Below, in pieces: positions 19,072-27,893 of a stretch of DNA of 64,000 bases. The first letter of the stretch is position 1. Every line of letters starts with the position of its first letter. A program made the translations under genes and the position numbers. The notes below the pieces were generated by a model. It searched no databases. It was not told where the DNA came from and saw only the letters and a program-made list of their open reading frames with translations. The stretch is from Desulfobulbaceae bacterium (GTDB lineage: Bacteria > Desulfobacterota > Desulfobulbia > Desulfobulbales > Desulfobulbaceae), in the NCBI GenBank assembly GCA_019163135.1, contig JAFLKR010000152.1, forward strand, positions 1 to 64,000, read 5' to 3'.

Positions 19072-20016
19072 ATGGAACCCCTGGAAAAAGCACGCATTCT
19101 GATTGTTGACGATGAAAAAATGAATCTGAAGGTGCTGGCGGACCTGCTCAAGGAGGAGTATGCGCCGGTACTTGCCCGCAGCGGCGAAGAGGCCCTGCAG
19201 CACGCTTTTGGCGACTCCCCTCCGGATCTCATCCTGCTTGATGTGGTTATGCCGCAGTTGGGAGGCTACGAGGTCATCAAACAATTAAAAAACGATGACA
19301 GGACCAAAAACATTCCGGTGATTTTTGTTACCGCACTCAGTTCCGTTGAAGATGAAGAACATGGGCTCAAACTGGGAGCCGTCGATTATATTACCAAACC
19401 TTATTCCCCGCCTATCGTGAAAATACGAATTCGCAATCACCTTCGGCTTGTCCATCATTATAAACTGCTGGATCAATTAGCCTACCTGGATGGTCTTACG
19501 GTTATTCCCAACCGTCGACGTTTCGAGGAGGTCTTTCAGAAGGAGTGGGCGCGATCGGCCCGCAACGGCACCTCTTTCTCGCTGGCCATGGTCGATGTGG
19601 ATTTTTTCAAACAGTATAACGATCATTTCGGTCACGCCATGGGCGATGACGCCCTGCAGAAAATAGCCAAGGCTTTGGAAGGCGGACTGAAGCGGCCAGG
19701 AGATCTCGTCGCCCGTTACGGCGGCGAAGAATTTGTGATGGTGTTGCCGGAAACGGATGCCGCCGCCGCCAAGGTCGTCGCCGAACGCGCCCTCCGGAAC
19801 GTGGCTGAGCTCAATCTGGCCCACCCGTACTCGCAGGTTGCCAGTCATCTTTCCGTGAGTATCGGCTTGGTCACCACCATCTACATGGACAAGAAAACGC
19901 TGCCGCAAACCTTTTTAAAGACAGCCGATCAAAACCTGTATCTCGCCAAACATAATGGCCGCAATCAAATCGTGAGCAGTATGATTTATGATTGGTCTAT
20001 GATGTCGATAGGATAA
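19072..20016 (+). CDS. Response regulator with GGDEF diguanylate cyclase output
   Basis: This 314-residue protein has a receiver at about 7-122 with phospho-Asp57 in LLDVVMP and the conserved Lys in ITKPY. A short linker helix leads to a GGDEF domain at about 135-305. The active site is intact (GGEEF at 217-221), and an inhibitory I-site RxxD (RPGD) lies five residues before it, so feedback inhibition by c-di-GMP is expected. The usual GLPNRR string reads VIPNRR, a mild change. Its start lies two bases after the stop of the hybrid kinase, so it is the natural target of the HPT phosphorelay. It would turn the signal of the hydrogenase operon into cyclic di-GMP, a second messenger that commonly sets motility and surface attachment. 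Confidence 0.94.
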   Translation: MEPLEKARILIVDDEKMNLKVLADLLKEEYAPVLARSGEEALQHAFGDSPPDLILLDVVMPQLGGYEVIKQLKNDDRTKNIPVIFVTALSSVEDEEHGLKLGAVDYITKPYSPPIVKIRIRNHLRLVHHYKLLDQLAYLDGLTVIPNRRRFEEVFQKEWARSARNGTSFSLAMVDVDFFKQYNDHFGHAMGDDALQKIAKALEGGLKRPGDLVARYGGEEFVMVLPETDAAAAKVVAERALRNVAELNLAHPYSQVASHLSVSIGLVTTIYMDKKTLPQTFLKTADQNLYLAKHNGRNQIVSSMIYDWSMMSIG

Positions 20017-20159
20017 CAATTCCGGGCAGGATACACCCTCTTGCGCGCAAGTGGAGCAAGCGTCTGCGCTACATAACTGCCTCCGGTTCTGACAGTTTAT
20101 GATGTGCAGTCTGCAAGCCCTGTTCCCCTTGCGCGAAGAGGCCTTTAACCAGGGGGCGT

Positions 20160-21887
20160 TCAGTTCAGCATCCAGTCGACATTCAGACGACTGATCACAT
20201 TCAATCCACCGGGGAGTATCAGGCTGGCGGATTTCCCGAGATGATCAAGCAAAACCTGCACTTCGTAAGATCGGGTCCCGGCATTGCAAATGATAATGAA
20301 GGTCTTGCCTGCCGGCAGTTCGCCATGTCGCGCCCTGATCTGCTCATACTGCAGCGCTACCCACCGGTTCGCCCCATATTTTTCGACATAAGGTGCGGCT
20401 TCAAGCGGATGACGAATGTCCAGGACCGCCCAATCCGGCTCGCTACTCATATCCTCCATCCAGCCCAGGAAACGGTCGAGGTCAACCCGGCGCAGGCGAT
20501 TATCGCATATATTCTCAGCGACATAGGCTGCGGCGTTGATCGAATCTATGGCCGAGGAAAAAGGCGGCGCATAGGCCATCTCCAGGAGACCGAAATCCTC
20601 GATAGTCCCGCCTTGGGCAATCAAGCCGGCCGCTGCATCCACTCGGGCGGAGATCGAGTCGTTCATCATGCCGAAGGCCTGGAGACCAAGGACACGCCGC
20701 GTTCTGCGGTCAAACACCAGCTGAAGGATCACCACCGCCTGATCAGGAAAGAAATGGGCACGGTCCGGCGGCGAGGTCAAGGCATAATCGGCGTCAAAGC
20801 CTTCGGCCAAGGCGGCCTCGTGGGTAATGCCGGTTGAAGCGATGCAGCGTTCAAAGGCCTTCATGATAAACGAGCCGCAGACGCCTTTAAATGCCGAGGG
20901 TTGCCCGGCCATGTTGTCGGCCACGATCCTTCCTTCGCGGTTGGCGAGCGATCCCAGGGGCATATAGATTTCCCGGCCGGTAATCAGGCTGGTCACGGCA
21001 ATGCAGTCGCCGGCGGCATAGATGGCTGGGTCCGAGGTCTGCAGCCGCTGATTGACTTTGATTCCTCCCCAGGGGGCGACCTCGAGCCCGGCGGCTTGGG
21101 CCAGTTCGCTGCGCGGTCGGACGCCGACGGCCATGATCACCAGATCGGCCTCCAGGGTGCGTTGGGCGGTTTTGACGCCGCAAACCTTGCCTTGGCCGTC
21201 ATCGATCAGTTCGGTGGCCGATTCCCTGGTAAAGACAGCTACCCCCTTTTCCTGGAGATGTTTCTGCAGCATGGCGGCAAAGTGCCAGTCGACCAAGCGG
21301 GGCAGAAGTTGCGGCGCCAACTCCAGCAAAGTGGTCTCGATTCCCCAAAGGTCGGTGAACGCCTCGGCCATTTCAATCCCGATGGCCCCACCGCCGATAA
21401 CCACCGCCCGGCTGACCTTGCCCTGGGAAATCCTGCTTCGAATTTCGATAGCCTTGTGCAGATTGGCGATGGTGAAGACACCGTCCAGACCGGCGCCGGG
21501 AATAGGCAGTTCGAACGGCTTGGCACCGGTGGCCAGCATCAACTGGTCATAAGGCAGGTGCTGTTCAACGCCGCTGTCGACGTTGCGCACCAGGACTTTC
21601 TTCTCCTTGCGGTCGATGGCCATGGCCCTGGTTCTGGTCATTACGTGCACGCCCTTGGCGTTTTCAAAAAAACTGGCATCACGTACGACATGGAAGCTGG
21701 TGGCCCGCAATTCGCTCTCGTCGGAGACATCGCCGCTGACATAGTAGGGAATGCCGCAGCCGCCGTAGGAAATCAGGCTGTCCTGATCCACCATGGTAAT
21801 CTCCCATTCGGGTTGCAGGCGCCGCAATCGACACGCTGTTTTCGGGCCTGCGGCAACCGCTCCGATAATCACTATTTTCTTGCTCAT
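20160..21887 (-). CDS. FAD-dependent persulfide / CoA-disulfide reductase with rhodanese domain
   Basis: The 575-residue protein starts with an FAD-binding Rossmann motif (IVIIGAVAAGPKTACRL). The redox Cys follows in ISYGGCGIPYY, at about residue 44, as in CoA-disulfide reductases, and an NAD-binding motif VVIGGGAIGIEMAEAF comes next. The FAD C-terminal motif is AIYAAGDC. The last 110 residues form a rhodanese domain with its own Cys in IIICNAGTRSYEV. This CoADR-rhodanese fusion is known to reduce CoA persulfides or polysulfide with NADH in sulfur-metabolising bacteria and archaea, which fits the suggested lineage. It is convergent with the hydrogenase operon and stands about 130 bases downstream of the radical SAM gene. 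Confidence 0.9.
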   Translation of the reverse strand: MSKKIVIIGAVAAGPKTACRLRRLQPEWEITMVDQDSLISYGGCGIPYYVSGDVSDESELRATSFHVVRDASFFENAKGVHVMTRTRAMAIDRKEKKVLVRNVDSGVEQHLPYDQLMLATGAKPFELPIPGAGLDGVFTIANLHKAIEIRSRISQGKVSRAVVIGGGAIGIEMAEAFTDLWGIETTLLELAPQLLPRLVDWHFAAMLQKHLQEKGVAVFTRESATELIDDGQGKVCGVKTAQRTLEADLVIMAVGVRPRSELAQAAGLEVAPWGGIKVNQRLQTSDPAIYAAGDCIAVTSLITGREIYMPLGSLANREGRIVADNMAGQPSAFKGVCGSFIMKAFERCIASTGITHEAALAEGFDADYALTSPPDRAHFFPDQAVVILQLVFDRRTRRVLGLQAFGMMNDSISARVDAAAGLIAQGGTIEDFGLLEMAYAPPFSSAIDSINAAAYVAENICDNRLRRVDLDRFLGWMEDMSSEPDWAVLDIRHPLEAAPYVEKYGANRWVALQYEQIRARHGELPAGKTFIIICNAGTRSYEVQVLLDHLGKSASLILPGGLNVISRLNVDWMLN

Positions 21888-22020
21888 AACACACGTACTC
21901 TCCTGTTAATATTCAACGATCCGAAAAGATAGAATCCGCGTGATCTTGCTCCCCCTCGATCGTCAGGGCGCTTTGGGGGGCGGGCGGTGTACTCCAACCG
22001 CAGACGAAAACCCTTCGAGA

Positions 22021-23058
22021 TCAGTGCGTTCCGTGGGGATCCTTCTCTCCGGTTGCGCCGATTGGCGCTGGGTCCAGGGGCTGTTTTTGGTCTAACGGTC
22101 GGTCTTGGCTGTATTTTCGCAGGTAGAAGAGATGCCCGTTATGCCTAACCTGCGCGATATCGCCCTGGGCCACCATTCTCGCAACGATCTCCGGTGAGGA
22201 ACCGGTGCGGGCGAGAAGCGCGTTGACAGCCTCTTGCCGGAGCGGATGGACGGCGGTTATGCTCAAAAGATCCTGTTCGATATCGCCGGTCGAGGCAAAA
22301 TCGTTTCCTTCGTAACCGATCAGGTACTCCACCGCCTTTACATGGTCGGCCATGATCTGATACATCCGGTTGAGGGTGGTTTCGTCCGGGCTGCTTACCC
22401 CGGCCACCGCCGGTGGTCGGGTGGGTATGCTCAGATAGGCGCGGTGCGGCTGCACTTTCTGCAGAAGTCCGACGACCCCGGCCATGGATGCCTCCTGGTC
22501 GTTCACGCCCCTGACCAGCATGGTTTCGGTTACCAGCGTGCCGGTAAAGGTCCGGGCGAAGGCCCGAATACCTTCTATAATTTGGGGCAGGTTGATTGCC
22601 TGATGAGGCCGGTTGATTCGGCGCCAGATGTCTTCGGTAACCGTATCGATCTTCAGCGATACCCAATCGGCCCGGCCGAGTTCTTCCCGCACCTCCTCCC
22701 GCCACAGCAGCGAACTGTTAGTGATCACTGCCACGGGAATCGACAGCGATTGCAACAGGTCGATGGTCCGCCCCAGATTGATATCCAGAGTGGGCTCTCC
22801 ATCCGGCACAAAGGTCAGGTAGTCGATCGGCTGGCCGGCCTCCCCGGCTTGATCCAGCCGGTCGCGCACTTCCTGTAAAATGTCTGCGGGCGAAAAAAAA
22901 GCGCGACGCTCAATCCGGGAGCGGGCAACCTGTCCCACCTGGCAGTAGACACAGGAATAAGGACAGTTTTTAGCCGGGATGTTATTGATCCCGAGGCTCT
23001 TTCCCAGACGCCGCGAGGGCACCGGGCCAAACACGCAGGTTGATCCGACCGTGCTCAC
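22021..23058 (-). CDS. Radical SAM protein
   Basis: The 345-residue protein begins with FGPVPSRRLGKSLGINN, typical of a COG0731-like radical SAM family. It has the cluster motif CPYSCVYC (Cys-x3-Cys-x2-Cys), which binds the 4Fe-4S cluster that cleaves S-adenosylmethionine. The strand motifs FVPDGEPTLD and VITNSSLL match the family. The C-terminal 90 residues are winged-helix-like (ALLARTGSSPEIVARMVAQG). It starts with GTG at 23058, overlapping the stop of the small TrmO-like ORF as GTGA. Its substrate is unknown; the neighbouring NifX-like gene hints at metal-cluster or cofactor work. Confidence 0.82.
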   Translation of the reverse strand: MSTVGSTCVFGPVPSRRLGKSLGINNIPAKNCPYSCVYCQVGQVARSRIERRAFFSPADILQEVRDRLDQAGEAGQPIDYLTFVPDGEPTLDINLGRTIDLLQSLSIPVAVITNSSLLWREEVREELGRADWVSLKIDTVTEDIWRRINRPHQAINLPQIIEGIRAFARTFTGTLVTETMLVRGVNDQEASMAGVVGLLQKVQPHRAYLSIPTRPPAVAGVSSPDETTLNRMYQIMADHVKAVEYLIGYEGNDFASTGDIEQDLLSITAVHPLRQEAVNALLARTGSSPEIVARMVAQGDIAQVRHNGHLFYLRKYSQDRPLDQKQPLDPAPIGATGEKDPHGTH

Positions 23059-23228
23059 AATGGCTCGCTCCCTGAGGTTTGCAGAGTTGCTGCCGCCACC
23101 TCAAGAAAAAGTTCCGTTCGTTCCTGGCAGCCCTTGATCTGGGCCGGTTGAATCGGCGTCTGCGGAGCAAGGCTGCGTTGGATGAGGATCACCCCGATCG
23201 GAGCGCAAGTGCTACCAGGTTCGTTCAT
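23055..23228 (-). CDS. Small ORF resembling the N-terminus of TrmO/TsaA, possibly truncated
   Basis: I choose the ATG at 23228, ten bases after the stop of the NifX-like gene; the product has 57 residues. Its start reads CAPIGVI, later TPIQPAQ and GCQERTELF. This resembles the first strands of TrmO/TsaA proteins, which methylate the N6-threonylcarbamoyl base of tRNA-Thr, but those proteins need about 130 residues or more. The rest of the fold and the active-site residues are absent, so if the match is right this is a remnant or a mini-protein. The four-base overlap with the radical SAM gene suggests it is still translated. Confidence 0.5.
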   Translation of the reverse strand: MNEPGSTCAPIGVILIQRSLAPQTPIQPAQIKGCQERTELFLEVAAATLQTSGSEPL

Positions 23229-23238
23229 GGTCAGCACT

Positions 23239-23583
23239 TCACTTGTTTGCGGCCTGCGCCGGTTCCAGTCGGCCCTCGCGATACTGAGCAAGAGCCTCGG
23301 CGACGGTCGCGGCCGCGGTGTAGAAAATGGATATGCCCGCCGCTTGCAGCACCCGGAACGCCTTTGGGCCGCAATGCCCAGTCACCAAGGCTTTGGCTCC
23401 CAACCGCACCACGGTTTGCGCCGTCTGGATTCCGGCCCCCTGCGCGGCGTTTATATTCGTATTTTCAACCGCCTCGAAGGTCCCGTTGTCCAGATCGTAA
23501 ACCAGGAACCCGGGAGACCGACCGAACCGCGGTTCCAACGGCGAGTTGAGCACTTTTCCGGATGTGGTGAAGAGTATCTTCAT
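23239..23583 (-). CDS. NifX/MTH1175-like dinitrogenase iron-molybdenum cofactor family protein
   Basis: With the ATG at 23583, preceded by AAGGAG with seven bases of spacing, the product has 114 residues. It shows the RNase-H-like fold of the NifX/NafY/MTH1175 family: KILFTTSGKVLNSPLEPRFGR, then FLVYDLDNGTFEAVEN and GIQTAQTVVRLGAKALVTGHCGPKAF. Such small proteins bind iron-sulfur or molybdenum-iron cofactors or act as carriers. It is the first in a run with the TrmO-like ORF and the radical SAM gene, with the DUF5320 gene upstream. A second member lies at 28263-28625. Confidence 0.85.
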   Translation of the reverse strand: MKILFTTSGKVLNSPLEPRFGRSPGFLVYDLDNGTFEAVENTNINAAQGAGIQTAQTVVRLGAKALVTGHCGPKAFRVLQAAGISIFYTAAATVAEALAQYREGRLEPAQAANK

Positions 23584-23760
23584 ATTTGCTCCTTGTTGAT
23601 TGTTCAACTTTACAGTCAGGGGTGCGGATTTTTTTTTCCGGGATTAAGCCGTAAATTGCAAAAGTGCCGACAGCCTCGGTTGGTATACCGATGCCGTCGG
23701 CAAATAATGAATACATTCCCCGCACCACGGATACACCGCAACACGGGGCAGGTTCGCTGA

Positions 23761-24129
23761 TCAGGTCCCGCTTGCCGTTTCCATCTCGCCAAGGCGTTTT
23801 TTTATGAGATCCAACTCGGACTGGAGGGCCTTGGCTTGCTGCTCCAGAAGTTGCTTTTCCTTGGAGGGATCGGTGAACGGCGACGAGGGCGCATTACCAG
23901 AAAAACGCGTCCCCGCCGTCTGGCCGGTAACGTAATACCTGTTGCGCCATCCGCGTCTGCCAGCCCCCCCTCGGCCCAGTGCCGGGCGGTTTCCACCGAA
24001 TCCGAGCCCTGCGTTGCGTCCGGGAACTGCATTGTCGTATCCCGGCATTCCCGTTCCGGCACAGTATCCAGCGCCTCGTCCGGTCATCGCACCCATACCC
24101 ATGGGTCCAGTTCCATCTCCTCTTGGCAT
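23761..24129 (-). CDS. DUF5320 family small protein
   Basis: The 122-residue protein begins MPRGDGTGPMGMGAMTGRGA, followed by GYCAG, the Gly/Met-rich signature of DUF5320. This family is common beside NifX/MTH1175 proteins in anaerobes. The C-terminal third is a coiled coil (KEKQLLEQQAKALQSELDLI). The ATG at 24129 follows a GGAGG box. Its function is unknown; the family's company suggests a role in metal-cluster handling. About 180 bases separate it from the NifX-like gene. Confidence 0.82.
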   Translation of the reverse strand: MPRGDGTGPMGMGAMTGRGAGYCAGTGMPGYDNAVPGRNAGLGFGGNRPALGRGGAGRRGWRNRYYVTGQTAGTRFSGNAPSSPFTDPSKEKQLLEQQAKALQSELDLIKKRLGEMETASGT

Positions 24130-24832
24130 GATCAAATCCTCCCTAAAGGATTGTGCTGATGTTGTCGCATCATGACAGCATCACGCGGTTAGTTGAGCCG
24201 CGCTGATTGCTAGGCGTGCTTTTCGGGGTGTTGCTCCGGCCTGACGCGCGGTATCTCGTTTTCTCCAGCGGTGTTCAGTGCTGCCCGCAGCATCGATGGC
24301 CGGCGACACTCGCTGCCCCAGGCGATCCCTGCAATTTTTCAGGCCGCACCTTTTCGTCTCATGTCTTCATTTTGCATGGGCTGTGCCAGAATGGAAATGG
24401 TACGGAGTGATAATTAAATCATGCTGGAATGTTTGAACTATATTTTAGAAGGCAAGGCTATGGGCAGGGGGTGCGCTGTTGCATGGCGGCTAAATTGCTA
24501 CCCTGTGCAACGTTTCATCATTGCAACAATGCGACCCTGTCAGACTTCGGTCCGGCGTGACTGCGGCGAAAGGTTCCCTGTTCTTCCAGGGTTTAAACCT
24601 CAAGCATCCTGCGACAAAGGCACTACATGAAAATCAACGTTCCCGACCTCTACGGTTTATGGATAAAGGTTTACTGTATGCATCGGGGGAGGTTTTGAAA
24701 CCAGGATCTCACCAAAATCAACCTCTGCTGCACAACCAAAAAAGAAAAAATACGACCTCCCCGAGGCGATCAGGCAAAGACGATGCGGTCTAAAATTCGG
24801 AGGGCACCACAAAACCGCCAACAAGGCTGAGC
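24130..24832. other. Intergenic region, no gene seen
   Basis: About 700 bases lie between the DUF5320 gene and the convergent end of the unknown membrane protein gene. Short open frames exist on the plus strand (for example 24421-24630 and 24521-24793), but their products are low in structure and lack credible ribosome binding sites. I see no tRNA, repeat array or clear terminator. The DUF5320 promoter should lie in the first part. Confidence 0.5.
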
Positions 24833-25381
24833 TCAGATGCTCTGCCCACCCATCGACATCCGCAGCAGAAAAAGCACAAGGCTCCCGATCAGAAACGATC
24901 CGGCCAGGACGATACCGACGACATGGAGCAGAATTCGTTTGAAGCGAGGGCGCATGAAAACCATCCGGTGCTCTCCATCGAACGGCTTGGCTTCTCCCAG
25001 CCCCTTGAGCTGGAAAATATGACTGCCGGGCTGCGTGATTGCATAGACCTTGATTGGTATGTTGATCTTGGTGAAACCTCTTGCCCCTGTCCGAAACAGA
25101 ACTCTGCGGCTCTTTACCGGCAAGCCGTCGGGGCCTGTCAATTCATACTCCAGATGCGCAAAGCGTCTGCTCAACAACGGCCCCTCCAGACAAAGATCGA
25201 CCTTGCCGGTTTCCGCAAATTCGATTTCCTGGCGATCCAGCAGCGGCACACTGAAAAGCCGCGACCGCCTGATAGTCTGCAGTAAGCTTTTAATGCACAT
25301 CCCGAGCAACAGCGCAAAAAGAAAAAATCCCGGCGGGGCTATCCACAAACCATTTTGATAGATGAACGCGAGCAGATCCAT
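24833..25381 (-). CDS. Membrane protein with two membrane segments, unknown function
   Basis: I take the ATG at 25381, preceded by GAGGG, giving 182 residues. There is one hydrophobic segment at about 11-35 (APPGFFLFALLLGMCIKSLL) and another near the C-terminus (about 150-175). Between them lies a soluble part of about 110 residues rich in strands, suggesting a beta-sandwich domain held at the membrane. I do not recognise the family. It follows the secreted protein gene at 25397-26038 with 15 bases between stop and start, so the two probably act together in the envelope. Confidence 0.6.
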   Translation of the reverse strand: MDLLAFIYQNGLWIAPPGFFLFALLLGMCIKSLLQTIRRSRLFSVPLLDRQEIEFAETGKVDLCLEGPLLSRRFAHLEYELTGPDGLPVKSRRVLFRTGARGFTKINIPIKVYAITQPGSHIFQLKGLGEAKPFDGEHRMVFMRPRFKRILLHVVGIVLAGSFLIGSLVLFLLRMSMGGQSI

Positions 25382-25396
25382 ATTCACCCTCTGCAA

Positions 25397-26038
25397 TCAA
25401 TGGCTCTCCTGGTGACCGTTATGGCCAAACCCGGAGGCTTTCTTTTCAAGAATAAGCCAGACCATGGCATCGAAGGGCACTTTCCCGGGCAATAGTGTTC
25501 CGGTGTAAAAAGGTATAGCACTAATATGGCTGACACCTACCTTTTCAACGGTCACCGCTGCAATCCGATAGCCGCTGTCACCAAAGGTCTCTTCAAACTG
25601 CAGGGTTATTTCCTTCTTTGAGAGGATGGTGCGGACGTATTGATAGAGGTCCATGGCCACGGGCTTCCCCTTTTTCCGATTCCACAGCACATCATGGTAG
25701 GCCGACATTGCCAGATACGCCGACAGCCAGGGATATTCCACCAGCCTTCCGAGAAACAACGAGGTGTAGGGGCCTTCCAGTTTTGGCGGGTCCGTTTTCG
25801 AAAAAGCGGCTTTGAGAATGGTCTGCATGGAGGTTTTGGTAATCTGACAAGCGGAGCCCTCGGGTAAAAGGCGAAGCCGCAAGGTGTGCGATTGGTCATC
25901 GGCTTCTACTCGCAGCACGCAGGTTCCCTCGGTCATGGCCAGGATCAAGCGTTCTTGATATGCCGGGGCGATGGCAGGAAACCCGAGGATAATCATCACG
26001 ATGATGAAACTGTGAAGGAAGTACCGGGAGATTGTCAT
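25397..26038 (-). CDS. Secreted protein of unknown function
   Basis: The 213-residue protein starts with a signal peptide (a hydrophobic run ending near APAYQ at about residue 27). The mature part has no motif that I recognise; it contains two Cys (in GTCVLR and SACQIT) that could form a disulfide. The frame upstream of its ATG carries a short copy of a receiver-domain tail whose stop overlaps this ATG as ATGA. It precedes the membrane protein gene at 24833-25381, and both lie downstream of the membrane kinase on the same strand. Confidence 0.6.
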   Translation of the reverse strand: MTISRYFLHSFIIVMIILGFPAIAPAYQERLILAMTEGTCVLRVEADDQSHTLRLRLLPEGSACQITKTSMQTILKAAFSKTDPPKLEGPYTSLFLGRLVEYPWLSAYLAMSAYHDVLWNRKKGKPVAMDLYQYVRTILSKKEITLQFEETFGDSGYRIAAVTVEKVGVSHISAIPFYTGTLLPGKVPFDAMVWLILEKKASGFGHNGHQESH

Positions 26039-26040
26039 GG

Positions 26041-26135
26041 TGAGAGGGAGTGATCCAGCACCTCTCTGATTTTGGCAGCCAGGGCCTGCATAATCATCAT
26101 CATCTTGTTGTTTGTTTGTTTGGTTGGTTGGGGAC
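26041..26135 (-). repeat. Imperfect duplicate of a kinase 3' end
   Basis: Read on the minus strand, the end of this stretch encodes LAAKIREVLDHS, nearly the same as the last residues ([10 protein letters not shown]) of the hybrid kinase just upstream. The roughly 30-base match is GATCCAGCACCTCTCTGA against AATCCAGCACCTCTCTGA on the plus strand. Between the copies lies a simple TGTT/GGTT run at about 26106-26130. It looks like a small tandem duplication or the scar of a lost neighbouring kinase gene. Confidence 0.6.
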
Positions 26136-27893
26136 TTAATCCAGCACCTCTCTGACTTTGGCCGCCAGATCTTTGACCGTGAACGGTTTCTGGATAAAAT
26201 GGACGCCTTGGTCGAGCACGCCGTGATGGGCGATGACGTTGGCCGTGTACCCGGACATGAACAGGCACTTGAGGTCGGGGTCGAAGGCTAACAGATGCTT
26301 GGCCAGGGTGCGGCCGTTCATCTCAGGCATCACGACGTCGGTCATCAATAGACTGATTGTACCGGTATGTTCCCGGGCCAGCTGCATCGCTTCCCCCGGC
26401 GTGGCTGCGGTCAGAACGGCGTATCCCTGTTGTTTGAGAATGAGTGCGGTCATCTCCAGAATCATGGGTTCATCTTCCACCAGGAGAATAGTTTCGTAAC
26501 CGCGAGCATCCGGTTTGGCGACGCCAGCCCAGGGAACCTGGTCACTCTCGGCCGCATGCCGAGGCAGGTAGACCTTGAAGGTCGCCCCTTGGCCCGGCTC
26601 GCTGTAAACATTAATAACGCCATTATTCTGTTTAACAATGCCGTAGACGGTCGCCAGGCCCAGTCCGGTCCCCTTGCCCGTCGCCTTGGTGGTGAAAAAA
26701 GGCTCAAACAGGTGCGAACGTGTCTCGGCATCCATGCCGCAACCGTTGTCACTGACCGCCAGCAGCACATACTCGCCGGGAAGGAAATCAGTGTGCGTCA
26801 TTCCATAAACCGTGTCTAACCTAACGGTATCGGTCTCGATGGTGACCTTGCCGGTGTCGCCAATCGCATCCCGGGCATTGACGCACAGGTTCGCCAGGAT
26901 CTGATCGACCTGGGAGGGGTCCATCTTGACCAAGCCTAAATTCTTGCCAGGCAGCCAGGCCAGGTCGATGTCTTCGCCAATGAGCGGGCGCAGCATTTTC
27001 AGCATCCCCTCGACGACCTGGTTAAGGTCGAGCACCTTGGGGGCCACCGTCTGTTTGCGGGCAAAGGCCAGGAGTTGCTGGGTCAGATCGGCGGATCGCT
27101 CGGCAGCTTTGCGGATATCCTGCAGGTTGGCAAACAGCGGCTGGGTATGATCCACCCGATCCAGGGCCATCTCTGTGTAGCCAAGAATTACGGTGAGCAT
27201 GTTGTTGAAATCATGCGCCATGCCTCCTGCCAAACGCCCCACCGACTCCATCTTTTGGGACTGGGTTAACTGGGTTTGCAGTTTGTCTTTTTCCTCTTCC
27301 GCCTTCTTGCGCTCGGTGATGTCCCGCACGCTGGCGATGACCCCGTTGATCGCGGGTTCATGCAGAAAACTCTGGGCGATGGCCTCGGAAAAAACCCACT
27401 CCCGCGTTTTATGGATATGTCGATATTGGACGGTGACTGTTTTTTCAGGATGTTCGATGGCTTCGTTCCAGGCGGCCGTGATGGCTTGCATGTCGTCTGG
27501 ATGAATGAGGGTATCGAGGGCTCTGCCTTCCAATTCGGCGACCGGATATCCGGTGATTTGCTCTGCTGCGGGGCTGACGTACCTTTGGCTGCCGTCGGCG
27601 TTGAGGATGACCAGGCTATCCGAGGAATTCTTAACGAGAAAATGCAGCCGTTCCTCACTCTCACGCAGGGCGTTGATCGACTGGTTGATCTTGGTGCTCA
27701 GGCGTGCAATCAGGAAATACAGGAGAACAGAGGTGGTAATAATAAAAAGTAGCCCTTTAAAAATGGCTAGCTTGGTCATGATTTCCGGATCGCGGACAAA
27801 CCAGCCGAGCGCCGTATCGGAAAAATAAATCCAGGCGCAGCCAAACAGGACATAGATGATAACGATCTTACAGATTTCCTGGTGTTTATTCAT
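26136..27893 (-). CDS. Membrane-bound PAS hybrid histidine kinase
   Basis: From the ATG at 27893 the protein has 585 residues; a TTG at 27902 with GAGGA upstream is an alternative start. Two membrane segments lie at about 9-27 and 42-64, with a short loop between them holding [20 protein letters not shown] domain covers about 82-195, HisKA has His227 in GGMAHDFNN, and the ATPase domain covers about 310-445. A receiver at 467-583 has phospho-Asp519 in MTDVVMP. The kinase and receiver parts closely match those of the five-PAS kinase at 7659-10778. No response regulator gene lies next to it, so its partner is unknown. Confidence 0.92.
   Translation of the reverse strand: MNKHQEICKIVIIYVLFGCAWIYFSDTALGWFVRDPEIMTKLAIFKGLLFIITTSVLLYFLIARLSTKINQSINALRESEERLHFLVKNSSDSLVILNADGSQRYVSPAAEQITGYPVAELEGRALDTLIHPDDMQAITAAWNEAIEHPEKTVTVQYRHIHKTREWVFSEAIAQSFLHEPAINGVIASVRDITERKKAEEEKDKLQTQLTQSQKMESVGRLAGGMAHDFNNMLTVILGYTEMALDRVDHTQPLFANLQDIRKAAERSADLTQQLLAFARKQTVAPKVLDLNQVVEGMLKMLRPLIGEDIDLAWLPGKNLGLVKMDPSQVDQILANLCVNARDAIGDTGKVTIETDTVRLDTVYGMTHTDFLPGEYVLLAVSDNGCGMDAETRSHLFEPFFTTKATGKGTGLGLATVYGIVKQNNGVINVYSEPGQGATFKVYLPRHAAESDQVPWAGVAKPDARGYETILLVEDEPMILEMTALILKQQGYAVLTAATPGEAMQLAREHTGTISLLMTDVVMPEMNGRTLAKHLLAFDPDLKCLFMSGYTANVIAHHGVLDQGVHFIQKPFTVKDLAAKVREVLD

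Noticed and set aside
20901-21932. Open frame of 343 codons on the plus strand
   Set aside because: It lies opposite the persulfide reductase gene, whose FAD, NAD and rhodanese motifs are intact; the product has no protein-like features.
24421-24793. Two overlapping short plus-strand open frames
   Set aside because: No ribosome binding site, low-structure products, and neither looks like a known family.
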